From Bradyrhizobium sp. AUGA SZCCT0176 (GTDB taxonomy: Bacteria > Pseudomonadota > Alphaproteobacteria > Rhizobiales > Xanthobacteraceae), in contig NZ_JAFCMB010000003.1 in the NCBI RefSeq assembly GCF_018130145.1, positions 186,001 through 250,000 of the forward strand: DNA of 64,000 bases. The letters are read 5' to 3'. The notes beneath the pieces are model-generated. The model made no database searches. It saw nothing but the letters and a program-made list of their open reading frames with translations, and was not told where the DNA came from. Of this stretch, positions 36,697 to 45,289 are shown piece after piece. Position 1 is the first letter of the stretch. Every line of letters begins with the position of its first letter. The position numbers and the translations under genes were made by a program.

Positions 36697-37668
36697 ATGT
36701 GGCGTCGGTGTCTGCTTTCCGGAATGACCATGTGGCTCGCAGCCACAGCACCCGCGATGGCCTTCATCGCCTATGTATCGAACGAGAAAAGCAACACGGT
36801 ATCGGTGATCGACACCGACACGTGGACCGTCACCAAGACCATCAAGGTCGGTCAGCGCCCGCGCGGTATTGAATTCACGAAGACTGGCAACTTCGTGCTG
36901 GTCGCGGTCGGTGATGACGACAAGATCGAGATGATCGATACCGCGACCCAGGAGGTGGTGGACAGCCTGCCCTCCGGTCCCGATCCCGAGCTATTCACCC
37001 AGGATGCCGCCGGCAAGATCCTCTACGTCGCCAACGAGAACGACAACGCGGTTACGATCGTCGACCTCGAAAAGCGTGTGCGGGTCGGTGACATCCAGGT
37101 TGGCGTCGAACCTGAAGGCATGGCCATCAGCCCGGACGGCAAGATCCTGATAAATACCTCCGAGACCACCAACATGGCGCACTTTATCGACACCACGACG
37201 CACCAGATCGTCGCCAATGTGCTGGTCGATGCGCGGCCGCGCTTCGCCGAATTCAAGCGCGACGGCTCCGAATTGTGGGTATCGTCGGAGATCGGCGGCA
37301 CTGTGTCGGTCATCGACCCCGCCAAACGCACCATCACCGGCAAGATTGAGTTCAGCATTCCCGGCCTGCGGCGCGAGGCGATCCAGCCGGTCGGCATCTC
37401 CATCACCAAGGACGGCAAGACCGGCTTCATTGCGCTCGGCCCCGCCAACCGCGTTGCCGTCGTCGATGCCACCACCCATAAAGTCACGAAATATCTTCTG
37501 GTCGGCCAGCGGGTCTGGCACATGGCGTTCACCCCGGACGAAAAATATTTGTTGGTGACAAATGGCGGATCCAACGATGTCTCCGTGATTGATGTGTCCG
37601 CGCAAAAGGTCATCAAGACCATTCAGGTCGGCGAACTTCCCTGGGGCATCACACTGGTTCAGCCGTGA
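36697..37668 (+). CDS. YVTN beta-propeller protein, PQQ-catabolism associated
   Basis: 323 residues from ATG 36697, with GGAGAG 7 bases upstream. A signal peptide (to PAMA) is followed by about seven propeller blades, each with a core such as YVSNEKSNTVSVIDT, YVANENDNAVTIVDLE and LVTNGGSNDVSVIDV. It is expected in the periplasm. The family is a regular neighbour of PQQ-linked ABC systems; its exact job is unknown. Its stop overlaps the ATPase start (GTGA). Confidence 0.88.
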   Translation: MWRRCLLSGMTMWLAATAPAMAFIAYVSNEKSNTVSVIDTDTWTVTKTIKVGQRPRGIEFTKTGNFVLVAVGDDDKIEMIDTATQEVVDSLPSGPDPELFTQDAAGKILYVANENDNAVTIVDLEKRVRVGDIQVGVEPEGMAISPDGKILINTSETTNMAHFIDTTTHQIVANVLVDARPRFAEFKRDGSELWVSSEIGGTVSVIDPAKRTITGKIEFSIPGLRREAIQPVGISITKDGKTGFIALGPANRVAVVDATTHKVTKYLLVGQRVWHMAFTPDEKYLLVTNGGSNDVSVIDVSAQKVIKTIQVGELPWGITLVQP

Positions 37669-38483
37669 CGGCAACCGACGCATCCGCCGCCGGCCACGCG
37701 CCGGACGTCCATTCCCGCCCCGATCCCGCTGGGATATCGGCGTTGTCGATCAGCTGCGTCAGCCATTCCTACGGCCCACGGCGCGCCCTGATCGATGTCA
37801 GCTTTGCGGTTGCACCGGCAAGCTTCACGGCGCTGCTTGGCCTCAATGGCGCCGGCAAGAGCACGTTGTTCGCGCTGATCACGCGGCTATTCGGCATTCA
37901 GGCCGGCCGCATCGGCATTTTCGGCCACGACATCAGCCTTGCGCCAGGCGATGCGCTGCGGCTGCTCGGCGTGGTGTTCCAGTCCCGCACGCTCGACCTC
38001 GACCTCTCGGTGACGCAAAACCTGCTCTATCACGCCGCCCTGCACGGCATCGCGAAACGCGAAGCACGCCTGCGCAGCGACGAGGTGCTGACGCGGATCG
38101 GGCTTGCGGACCGCGCCGGCAGCAAGGTTCGCGAGCTCTCGGGCGGCCAGATGCGGCGGCTGGAAATCGCGCGCGCCCTTCTGCATCGCCCGCGGCTGCT
38201 GCTGCTGGACGAGGCCACCGTCGGGCTCGACGTCAAGGCCCGCGCCGATATCCTCGGCCACGTCCGGCAACTCGTCATCGAGCAAGCCATCGGCGTGTTG
38301 TGGGCCACCCATCTGTTCGACGAGATCATGCCCGAAGATGACCTCGTGGTCCTGCACCAAGGCCAAGTTCTTGCGCATGGCCCAGTCGAGAATATCATCG
38401 CCGACGCCAGAGCCCGTGACATCAATTCCGCATTCATGCGCCTGACCAGAGCGGCGGCGGATCCCGGGAGCCCCGCGCCATGA
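37665..38483 (+). CDS. ABC transporter ATPase, PQQ-pathway type
   Basis: 272 residues, GTG start coupled to the propeller gene. Walker A GLNGAGKST, Q-loop VVFQSRTLDLDLSVTQNLLYH, signature LSGGQMRRLEIARAL, Walker B LLLLDEATVGLD and the switch His in WATHLFDE are all present. It belongs to the DrrA/NodI-like exporter ATPases. It pairs with the permease that follows with a 4-base overlap. Confidence 0.92.
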   Translation: MTATDASAAGHAPDVHSRPDPAGISALSISCVSHSYGPRRALIDVSFAVAPASFTALLGLNGAGKSTLFALITRLFGIQAGRIGIFGHDISLAPGDALRLLGVVFQSRTLDLDLSVTQNLLYHAALHGIAKREARLRSDEVLTRIGLADRAGSKVRELSGGQMRRLEIARALLHRPRLLLLDEATVGLDVKARADILGHVRQLVIEQAIGVLWATHLFDEIMPEDDLVVLHQGQVLAHGPVENIIADARARDINSAFMRLTRAAADPGSPAP

Positions 38484-39328
38484 GCTCCACGACCGTCAAC
38501 CGAGACCAGAGCGGCTTCTCGCTCGCGCAATACGTCACCTGCCTGAACGGCATCGTGTGGCGCGAAGCCTTGCGCTTCGTGCACCAGCGCGAACGTTTTG
38601 TTTCGGCGCTGGTCCGGCCGCTGGTGTGGCTGTTCATCTTCGCCGCCGGCTTCCGGCAGGTCCTCGGCATTTCCATCATCCCGCCATACGAAACCTACAT
38701 CCTCTACGAGGTCTATATCGCGCCCGGATTGATGGCGATGATCCAGCTCTTCAACGGCATGCAGTCATCGCTCTCGATGGTCTATGACCGCGAGATGGGC
38801 AACATGCGCACCCTGCTGGTGAGCCCGTTGCCGCGCTGGTATCTGCTGTTCTGCAAGCTGGTCGCGGGAACCGCGGTCTCGTTGCTCCAGGTCTACGCTT
38901 TCCTCTTGATCGCGTGGTTCTGGGACATCGCGCCGCCAACGATTGGCTATCTCACGGTGCTGCCGGCGCTGGTGCTGTCGGGCCTGATGCTCGGCGCGCT
39001 CGGCATGCTGATCTCCTCCGGCATCAAGCAGCTCGAGAATTTTGCCGGCGTAATGAACTTCGTCATCTTCCCGATGTTCTTTGCCTCGTCGGCGCTTTAT
39101 CCGCTGTGGCGGGTGCAGGAAGGCAGCCCCCTGCTTTACTATGTCTGCCTGTTCAATCCATTTACCCACGCCGTCGAACTGATACGCTTCGCGCTGTATG
39201 GACAGACAAACTGGATTTCGCTGGCGGTTGTCTTTTGCTGCACGACCGCCTTCATGATCGGTGCGATTTACGCCTATGATCCATCGCGCGGCCTGGTCCG
39301 CCGCGGGCCCGCTGGAGGCGAGACATGA
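38480..39328 (+). CDS. ABC-2 type permease, PQQ-pathway type (PedC-like)
   Basis: 282 residues with six hydrophobic helices and the ABC-2 text FRQVLGISIIPPYETYILYEVYIAPGLM and YDREMGNMRTLLVSPLPRW. With the ATPase it should form an exporter, although a binding protein is also encoded. The stop overlaps the next start (ATGA). Confidence 0.9.
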   Translation: MSSTTVNRDQSGFSLAQYVTCLNGIVWREALRFVHQRERFVSALVRPLVWLFIFAAGFRQVLGISIIPPYETYILYEVYIAPGLMAMIQLFNGMQSSLSMVYDREMGNMRTLLVSPLPRWYLLFCKLVAGTAVSLLQVYAFLLIAWFWDIAPPTIGYLTVLPALVLSGLMLGALGMLISSGIKQLENFAGVMNFVIFPMFFASSALYPLWRVQEGSPLLYYVCLFNPFTHAVELIRFALYGQTNWISLAVVFCCTTAFMIGAIYAYDPSRGLVRRGPAGGET

Positions 39329-39498
39329 ACCGCCGGAGGCAAAACATCAGATGGCAGATCGCGATCGGGGCGCTCCTCTTCATCGCAGCGACCGAATGCA
39401 GCGTTGCCGCCGATCCACGCTATCACGAGATCCGCGATGCGTCCCCATGCCTCGGCGCGACGACCCGCTGCGCAGTTGACACAGTCGACTCCAAGTAG
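39325..39498 (+). pseudogene. chimeric 57-residue frame: truncated exported protein joined to acuI-antisense sequence
   Basis: The first 34 residues (MNRRRQNIRWQIAIGALLFI, then AADPRYHE) are a good signal peptide and the start of an exported protein coupled to the permease gene. From 39427 the DNA becomes a ~110-base copy of the inside of acuI, read antisense, and the frame stops at 39498. The operon's next gene was therefore cut here. Its identity cannot be told from 34 residues. Confidence 0.7.
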
Positions 39499-39538
39499 AG
39501 CGACATTGTGCAAGATGGAAAGGGAATACAGACGTCGA
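39427..39538. repeat. direct repeat of acuI internal sequence, copy 1
   Basis: About 110 bases match 43853-43962 inside acuI with roughly 85-90% identity by eye; on the minus strand it reads NVALLGVDCVNCAAGRRAEAWG against NIALLGVDSVNCPAGRRAEAWG of AcuI. Same orientation as the intact gene. The pair brackets the nitric oxide reductase operon. Confidence 0.85.
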
Positions 39539-39586
39539 CGAACAAAGGGCCTTCAAGTCTTGAGCAGTCCCATCACTTGAGTGCCG

Positions 39587-40405
39587 TCATTTCCTTGGCA
39601 ATGAAGGAACTGGTTTCTCCAATTCGGTAAGCTGCTTGGAGGTTAGGATCGAGATGAACCAATATCCCGCAGCAACTACGCCAGCACCACTAACAGCGTT
39701 ACCGAGACTTACCCAGAACAGGTTGTACAGCGCGCCGGAAGCCGTGATCGTGTCGGGGTGCTTCGACATAAGCGCGACCGAGAATACCGTCATGTTTGCG
39801 ACGGAGTGTTCGAAGCCGCTCGCGATGAATGCAAACAGGCACCAGAAGATCACGATGCATTTGGCTGCGTCGCTTTTTGTCCTAGCAGCCATCCAGACCG
39901 ACAGGCACACGAGCCAGTTGCAAAGCATTCCGCGACATATCAGTTCGACCGGCGTCGAATGGATCTTGTGTATAGCTGTTTCGAATAACAATGCCGCGCC
40001 CGGCTTCAAAATATGTCCTCCTCCACCCGCGACGAACAATCCCGACAGGACGGCTGCACCAGCGAGGTTTCCTGCCCAGCTCAGCAGCCAAGCCTTAGCG
40101 AGTCCGGCAAGATCGACAACCCCCGCCAGTCTTCCAATGGTCATGTACATGGTATGACCTGTATATAGTTCCGATCCTGCGAAGATGACCAGAATCAGCG
40201 CGATCGCGAAGCTGGCCCCCATGACGAGCGGTCGCCACGGTGGGTCGACAACTTGGCCTACCGAAAATATCAGGATGATCCCTATTCCTACATAGGCACC
40301 CGCGAACATCGCTCCAACTACAAAGCTCAATGGCCTTTGGTTGATCACCCTTGTCTTTTCTTCCGCAAGGCGCGCGAAGTACATGCATGTCTCGCAAGAC
40401 ATCAT
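39587..40405 (-). CDS. formate/nitrite transporter (FNT) family channel
   Basis: 272 residues from ATG 40405, overlapping the upstream stop (ATGA). FNT proteins are pentameric inner-membrane channels for small monovalent anions. Helices are clear, with GSELYTGHTMYM (half-helix region) and LCNWLVCLSVWMA plus FEHSVANMTVFSVAL carrying the channel His. Placement after a nitric oxide reductase operon points to nitrite rather than formate; this is inference. Confidence 0.88.
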   Translation of the reverse strand: MMSCETCMYFARLAEEKTRVINQRPLSFVVGAMFAGAYVGIGIILIFSVGQVVDPPWRPLVMGASFAIALILVIFAGSELYTGHTMYMTIGRLAGVVDLAGLAKAWLLSWAGNLAGAAVLSGLFVAGGGGHILKPGAALLFETAIHKIHSTPVELICRGMLCNWLVCLSVWMAARTKSDAAKCIVIFWCLFAFIASGFEHSVANMTVFSVALMSKHPDTITASGALYNLFWVSLGNAVSGAGVVAAGYWFISILTSKQLTELEKPVPSLPRK

Positions 40406-41007
40406 TCGCGACCTCCCGACCCAATTGGGGTGGCTGATTTTCTGCGGACGATCGTCGTTGTTCCGCAAAACAACGAACCTCCGAACAGGCAGCCTAGCCC
40501 AATAGCAAGTACGGCTACTATCTGGCCGAGCATATCCTGTTCATCACGCAGGTAACTGTTGCAGAGCCTGCTCGGCGATGTCGTATAGATCCAGGACAAT
40601 ACGAGCATCATGGAGACAAGATTACACTTCAGGATCCCGATAGCTAAGGGGGGAAGCTTCGGCCAGCTTAGAGCTAGACTGGCTCCGGCGAATGGCAGGG
40701 TTACAAATTTCGCGAATTCGTACAGTGGATTTTGAACCGATCCATCAACGGAACGAGGAAGCATCCAGAAAGAGAAGACAATCAGCGCAAATGACAGGCC
40801 AGTGGCACCACCGACATTAAAGCTTTCTCTGCCGCGATTGATCGCGTCCCTATGGCGTCGCGCTATGGTCCAACCGCAAAGGACCAACGCAGGCATTTGG
40901 ATTAGAAGGTGGCTGACGAGACTTTGCTCTAGGAGCAAACGCACTGGCGAGCTCGAGACGGTAACGAGGATTAGCACAGCTGCATAGAAAGCGAGACGCT
41001 CAGTCAT
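40402..41007 (-). CDS. integral membrane protein, orf1-like of the norSY-senC operon
   Basis: 201 residues with about six hydrophobic helices and no recognised domain. Overlaps senC (ATGA) on one side and the FNT gene on the other. Published norSY-senC-orf1 clusters in ammonia oxidisers have a membrane protein gene in this place, so it may be an assembly or accessory subunit. No sequence comparison was made. Confidence 0.65.
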   Translation of the reverse strand: MTERLAFYAAVLILVTVSSSPVRLLLEQSLVSHLLIQMPALVLCGWTIARRHRDAINRGRESFNVGGATGLSFALIVFSFWMLPRSVDGSVQNPLYEFAKFVTLPFAGASLALSWPKLPPLAIGILKCNLVSMMLVLSWIYTTSPSRLCNSYLRDEQDMLGQIVAVLAIGLGCLFGGSLFCGTTTIVRRKSATPIGSGGRE

Positions 41008-41606
41008 TTGATAAAACTCCGCAGAGCCAAAAATGCCGCGTTGTGCTGGTCCAGATCATAGATCCCGGTTAGCTTTCCATCGGGTCCCACGACGTGCAAA
41101 GCGGCATTGTGTACAAAGCCCCCGATACCGTCCGGCAGAACGATAACCGCATAAGCTTCAAGCAACAGGCGCAACTCTCCCGCGTTACGAGGACGCGCAA
41201 GTTTCCAGATACTTGCGTCGGCGCCGTGCACTCTCGCATATTCAGAAAGCTCTCGCGGACCATCTTGGGCGAGGTCGAAGCTGATGCTGAGTAATTTGGC
41301 AGGCACGCCATCCGCCTTGATCCTCTCCTGCAGCCGACCAAAATTATCACCAAGAGACACGCAAATGGTGGGACACTGAGTATAGATGAAGTCCACGATT
41401 ACCGCTTGGCCAGTGTAGTCTGAGAGACGGATCGACCGTCCGCTACCATCAACGAGCTCGACGTCCGGGATGGGTTCTGGCGATGCCAAGACCGCAATTC
41501 GGCGTGCCGTCTCAGCGGTAAACGCTCTGAGCCCGCTGGTAGCCCACCACAGCACAGCGGCACCGAAGGCCAGCACCAAGCAGGTCGCGAATAGCGTGCG
41601 CCGCAT
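41004..41606 (-). CDS. senC: SCO1/SenC copper chaperone
   Basis: 200 residues with an N-terminal membrane anchor (about 5-25). The thioredoxin-like domain has the copper-binding CxxxC in YTQCPTICVSLG and the His in GGFVHNAALHVVGPDG. SCO proteins load or reduce the CuA centre of the oxidase subunit II, here the NorY protein encoded in the same operon. Confidence 0.92.
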   Translation of the reverse strand: MRRTLFATCLVLAFGAAVLWWATSGLRAFTAETARRIAVLASPEPIPDVELVDGSGRSIRLSDYTGQAVIVDFIYTQCPTICVSLGDNFGRLQERIKADGVPAKLLSISFDLAQDGPRELSEYARVHGADASIWKLARPRNAGELRLLLEAYAVIVLPDGIGGFVHNAALHVVGPDGKLTGIYDLDQHNAAFLALRSFIK

Positions 41607-41609
41607 GAT

Positions 41610-43070
41610 TCAGCCTCTCATCGACAAGACCAACCGCTTTGTTATCGGAAGGACGATGATTCCGACCCCAAGAATCGCCGCCAAGGCGAACAAGCTGCCG
41701 ACCTGATCCTGCAAATGCCATTCCGGGAGGTGTGTCGCCCAACGCCGCGGTATACTGCTCGCGCCAGAGACAAGGAACACGATGGCAAAGCCCATTCCAC
41801 CGAGCAGGTATATGGTGAAGCCACGAGCATTCCACCCAGAAAGCGATGCGTGAACCCCCGTCCTCGTCAGCCACGCCGAGAAACCGAGCGTCAACGCAAC
41901 CTGGCCAAGCAGAAGGTAAAGGTGGAAGTGACCCGGAACCCATTGGGTATTATGCATGATGTTGTTGACTGAAATCATTCCATCGATGATCGCGGGTACC
42001 GCACCGATTGACCAACCGAAGATTCCCGTGACCAGGAGCGCCGATGCGAGATCCCAGCGAATGCCAGATCTGTATAAATAGGTGAGAAGCGAGAACGTCG
42101 TGATAACGAGTAAGGGAATCCCGCTCGCATAGGAAATAATCTGCCCCATGACCAACGCCCACGCAGGCATAACGCCATCCTGAAAGAGATGATGCGTGTA
42201 TACTGCCATCACCAGAAACACTACTGCGTTCCAAGAGGCGACAAACGATCGAGAGACCTTCCATTGTTGCTGTGTGTATTCGGGTACGATCTCATACACC
42301 GCAATGACGGCCATATAGATCGACGCATTGATAAAGACGTGGCCAAAGAAATAGATCATGTTCTTCGCCAGCAGCGCGTCCAATGTAAAGCTGGGGAGAT
42401 AGAGATTTATCAGACTGATGATAAGGACCGCAGCACCCACGACCGTGCTTATTCCGTTGAACACGACGATTGCGGCGGCAGCTATTACAGTCGGGGGCGG
42501 CACATCATCCTGCTTCCCTGAGAAGAGGAGCGGCCATCCGAGCGCGTTCGCGAAGTTGCCGTAACGCTCAATTACAGCTCTACCGACCTCAACCAAGTAG
42601 ACGAGAAAACCAACTCCGACGAGTATTACCCCAATGAGATAAGTCGCGGCCGCACCCACGTCCCAGACGCCACCGGATATCGCCGGAAGGGGGAACAAGA
42701 ACGTCCAGGCTCCGGCGTATCCGCCGATGAAGATTGAGCCTAGGATCGCCACGACACCGACGACGAATAAGCCAAGGTGAATCCAAAACACCCACCCAGC
42801 TAATGAGACGTGGCGACTCAAGAAATACCACATGATCGCAGATCCGGACATTCCGGCGATCCCAACCATGCCGATTCCATGCGCCGTCATAAGGCGATAG
42901 AATATCGTTGGATCGATTTGGATAAGCGCCCCTTGAGCCATGCGCATGGTCAGCCCGAATGCCATCATCAACAGGAGCACGGCAACTGTCAGCAGCATCG
43001 TCAGCTTGACAGCCCCATCGGCCGGACAAGAAGGTGCAGAAATCGTACCAGGTGCATTCGCTTGAGCCAT
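41610..43070 (-). CDS. norS: heme-copper oxidase-type subunit I, probable nitric oxide reductase NorS (sNOR)
   Basis: 486 residues from ATG 43070, about 12 membrane helices. Heme and copper ligands are present: His64 (TAHGIGM), the CuB His244 (FFGHVFINASIYM), His293-His294 (YTHHLFQDG), and His381 and His383 (WVPGHFHLYL). At the place four residues after the CuB His, where proton-pumping oxidases have the cross-linked Tyr, there is Asn248. Lack of that Tyr and the gene order with senC and a membrane orf fit the sNOR (norSY-senC-orf1) type that reduces NO to N2O. A variant cytochrome c oxidase cannot be excluded. Confidence 0.78.
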   Translation of the reverse strand: MAQANAPGTISAPSCPADGAVKLTMLLTVAVLLLMMAFGLTMRMAQGALIQIDPTIFYRLMTAHGIGMVGIAGMSGSAIMWYFLSRHVSLAGWVFWIHLGLFVVGVVAILGSIFIGGYAGAWTFLFPLPAISGGVWDVGAAATYLIGVILVGVGFLVYLVEVGRAVIERYGNFANALGWPLLFSGKQDDVPPPTVIAAAAIVVFNGISTVVGAAVLIISLINLYLPSFTLDALLAKNMIYFFGHVFINASIYMAVIAVYEIVPEYTQQQWKVSRSFVASWNAVVFLVMAVYTHHLFQDGVMPAWALVMGQIISYASGIPLLVITTFSLLTYLYRSGIRWDLASALLVTGIFGWSIGAVPAIIDGMISVNNIMHNTQWVPGHFHLYLLLGQVALTLGFSAWLTRTGVHASLSGWNARGFTIYLLGGMGFAIVFLVSGASSIPRRWATHLPEWHLQDQVGSLFALAAILGVGIIVLPITKRLVLSMRG

Positions 43071-43081
43071 TTTCAGATTCC

Positions 43082-43594
43082 CTATTGCGCGACCACAAGT
43101 ATTTCGTCTGTCATGTCGTGATGAGCGACCCCGCAATACTCCATGCAGAAGATCCGGTACTTTCCCGCCGTCCGAAATGTGTAACTGACTCGATTGATGT
43201 AGCCCGGCATGGCCTGGCTTTGGACGAGGAGCTGATCGCCAGCGTCGTAGACTGCGAATCCATGCGATACGTCGGTCGTCGCAATGTTGAAGGTAACTGG
43301 CTTGCCTACGGGGATTGTCTTGCGGTCAATCTCCCAGCTCCATTGCGAGCCCGTTACCTTGACGCTGACCACATCCGCGCCGGCAGCTACCGCTCTCGGC
43401 CACGGCCTCAACGAACCAATTGATACGGCAGCGCCAAGCACGAGAGCGCCGATGAACAGCACGAAGCGAAGCGCCCCGAGCTTGGGCGCCTTTTTGCTAC
43501 CGTCCCCCGCGCCGGATCGACTCAACGAGAAGAGAAAGATGGCGGCCACCGCCATCATTAGAACCAAGCTCGTGAAGAGAACTGTTTGATGCAT
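43082..43594 (-). CDS. norY: CuA-type subunit II, NorY of the sNOR enzyme
   Basis: 170 residues from ATG 43594 behind TTTTGGAGGCAGG. Two membrane helices (about 7-24 and 42-60) and a cupredoxin domain. A full CuA site can be read: His111, Cys150, Cys154, His158 and Met161 (CMEYCGVAHHDM). It takes electrons from cytochrome c or another donor and passes them to NorS. The first gene of the operon; norS follows after 11 bases. Confidence 0.88.
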   Translation of the reverse strand: MHQTVLFTSLVLMMAVAAIFLFSLSRSGAGDGSKKAPKLGALRFVLFIGALVLGAAVSIGSLRPWPRAVAAGADVVSVKVTGSQWSWEIDRKTIPVGKPVTFNIATTDVSHGFAVYDAGDQLLVQSQAMPGYINRVSYTFRTAGKYRIFCMEYCGVAHHDMTDEILVVAQ

Positions 43595-43722
43595 GCCGCC
43601 TGCCTCCAAAACTCGATTAATCATTCCGCTAACACGCACCAAGCGATCGTCCAGAGTTGCGCCGAAGACATTGGTGTGGCGTGGCCGTATGGTTGCAACC
43701 TCGATAACCCCGGGTCGCGCCG

Positions 43723-43734
43723 CTGAACGTTCAG
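43723..43734. promoter_or_regulatory. palindrome CTGAACGTTCAG between acuI and norY
   Basis: Perfect 12-base palindrome directly after the acuI stop and about 130 bases upstream of norY. No T-run follows, so an operator for norY is as likely as a terminator for acuI. Confidence 0.3.
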
Positions 43735-43735
43735 G

Positions 43736-44719
43736 CTATACTCTGACGACCGTTCGGCCACGTACCTGGCCGGCGAGAATCGTATCGGCGAGTGCCGGCA
43801 AGTCGTCGAGTTGGACTTCTTGCGTTACGCGCGCGAAGTCCTCTTCCGTCAAGAGATCCGCGATGCGTCCCCAGGCCTCCGCGCGACGACCCGCTGGGCA
43901 GTTGACGGAGTCGACTCCGAGCAGAGCGATATTGCGCAAGATGAAAGGGAAGACAGACGTCGGAAGATCGCCGCCGCCGGCCAGGCCGCAAGCTGCTACC
44001 GCCCCGCCATAAGCGGTCGAAGCTAAGACATTAGCGAGAAGCGCTCCACCGACAGTATCCACCGCCCCATGCCAAACCTCGCTTTGCAACGGTTTACCCG
44101 GCTGCTGATAGGCATCACGGGCCACGATGTCCGTGGCGCCAAGGGATTTAAGGAACGTCTCCTCGGACGCACGTCCGGTGAGGGCATGCACGCGGTAGCC
44201 GAGCCGAGACAAGAGACGCACCGCAACGCTGCCAACACCACCGGCTGCACCTGTCACGAGGACGTCCCCGCCTTTCTTGATGCCATGCCGCTCAAGCGTG
44301 ATAACGCACAACATTGCAGTGAGCCCTGCCGTACCAACGGCCATTGCGGTCCTAGTCGACAGTCCCTTCGGTAGCTTGGCCAGCCATTCACTCTTCACTC
44401 GGGCGCGCTGAGAGAATCCGCCCGACCAACTCTCTCCGACACCCCAGCCAGTAAGCACCACCTTGTCGCCGGGCCGGAACGACGGGCTGGCGCTTGCGCG
44501 CACAGTTCCAGCGAAATCGATGCCAGGGATCATCGGAAATGTGCGCAGGATGCGGCCCAGCCCCTTCAGTGCAAGGCCATCCTTGTAATTGAAGGAGGAG
44601 AACTCCACGTCGACAGTGACGTCCGCCTCGGGGAGATCGCGCTCGGTGATCTCTTCGATGCCAATGGCGTGTCCACTATCGCGCTTTCTTGCCACAAGGG
44701 CGCGGAAGGTGTTGCTCAC
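43736..44719 (-). CDS. acuI: acryloyl-CoA reductase (AcuI/YhdH family)
   Basis: 327 residues of the MDR superfamily. The enzyme reduces acryloyl-CoA to propionyl-CoA with NADPH, removing a toxic electrophile. Hallmarks: EFSSFNYKDGLALKG, FPMIPGIDFAGTV, VTGAAGGVGSVAVRLLSRLGY (nucleotide binding) and the C-terminal GRTVVRV. Its promoter at about 45 kb carries the same operator as acuR, so AcuR control is likely. A 110-base internal piece is duplicated at 39427. Confidence 0.93.
   Translation of the reverse strand: MSNTFRALVARKRDSGHAIGIEEITERDLPEADVTVDVEFSSFNYKDGLALKGLGRILRTFPMIPGIDFAGTVRASASPSFRPGDKVVLTGWGVGESWSGGFSQRARVKSEWLAKLPKGLSTRTAMAVGTAGLTAMLCVITLERHGIKKGGDVLVTGAAGGVGSVAVRLLSRLGYRVHALTGRASEETFLKSLGATDIVARDAYQQPGKPLQSEVWHGAVDTVGGALLANVLASTAYGGAVAACGLAGGGDLPTSVFPFILRNIALLGVDSVNCPAGRRAEAWGRIADLLTEEDFARVTQEVQLDDLPALADTILAGQVRGRTVVRV
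43853..43962. repeat. direct repeat, copy 2 (inside acuI)
   Basis: Parent copy of the repeat at 39427-39538, lying within the intact acuI gene. The two are 4.3 kb apart. Confidence 0.85.
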
Positions 44720-44979
44720 TCGCTAACTCCTGTTCTTGGTCAACGCACGGAGGCGCGTCGGCGGCGCCCGGACACGCGCGCTGCTCGGCCCTTGCCTATT
44801 GCTCGTGGACGTAGTGATCGAGTTCGGTCAGTGCCGCGACTGCGCCACCTTCATGCTGTGCCCGCGCCCAGTCCGGATCGTCCGGAACGGATCCGCTCCG
44901 TCCCGCCTTTGCAGGCATTTTCATGCCGCAGAGGCATCCAGCTTGGCTCCCCTTTGAGTGCTCCAATTGTGTATTGTTT

Positions 44980-45008
44980 TAAATAGACCGATCGTCTCAA
45001 AAATACAA
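44980..45008 (-). promoter_or_regulatory. acuI promoter with AcuR-type operator in the spacer
   Basis: On the minus strand: -35 TTGTAT (45003-45008), a 17-base spacer containing GAGACGATCGGTC, and -10 TATTTA (44980-44985). The dyad AGAC-N5-GTCT is at 44985-44997. The same architecture is found ahead of acuR. The transcript would have a ~250-base leader before acuI. Confidence 0.65.
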
Positions 45009-45289
45009 GCAAGATTGTCGACCCGATCGGCGCGTTTGTGAACTGATCACTGATCGTAGGCGCATATTGCTCCGCCGCGTGCTGCCTCTCGATGGCGGAA
45101 GGCGCCGCTCGGCAACCCGCGAACCGCAATTCACAGGCGCCACCGGGACCCGCGGAAGCGAATAATGGACTGGACACTAGGCTGCGCGCGTGGGGCTGCA
45201 CTGGGGTTGGCCCGTCAGGAGCGCTACGAGCCGACTACCCAATCAGGCGCCCGCCGCGTCGTCGGAAGTGACCTCTTTTGGCAATGTGG

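Noticed and set aside
43721..43740. Terminator for acuI
   Set aside because: The palindrome has no following T-run; listed only as a palindrome.
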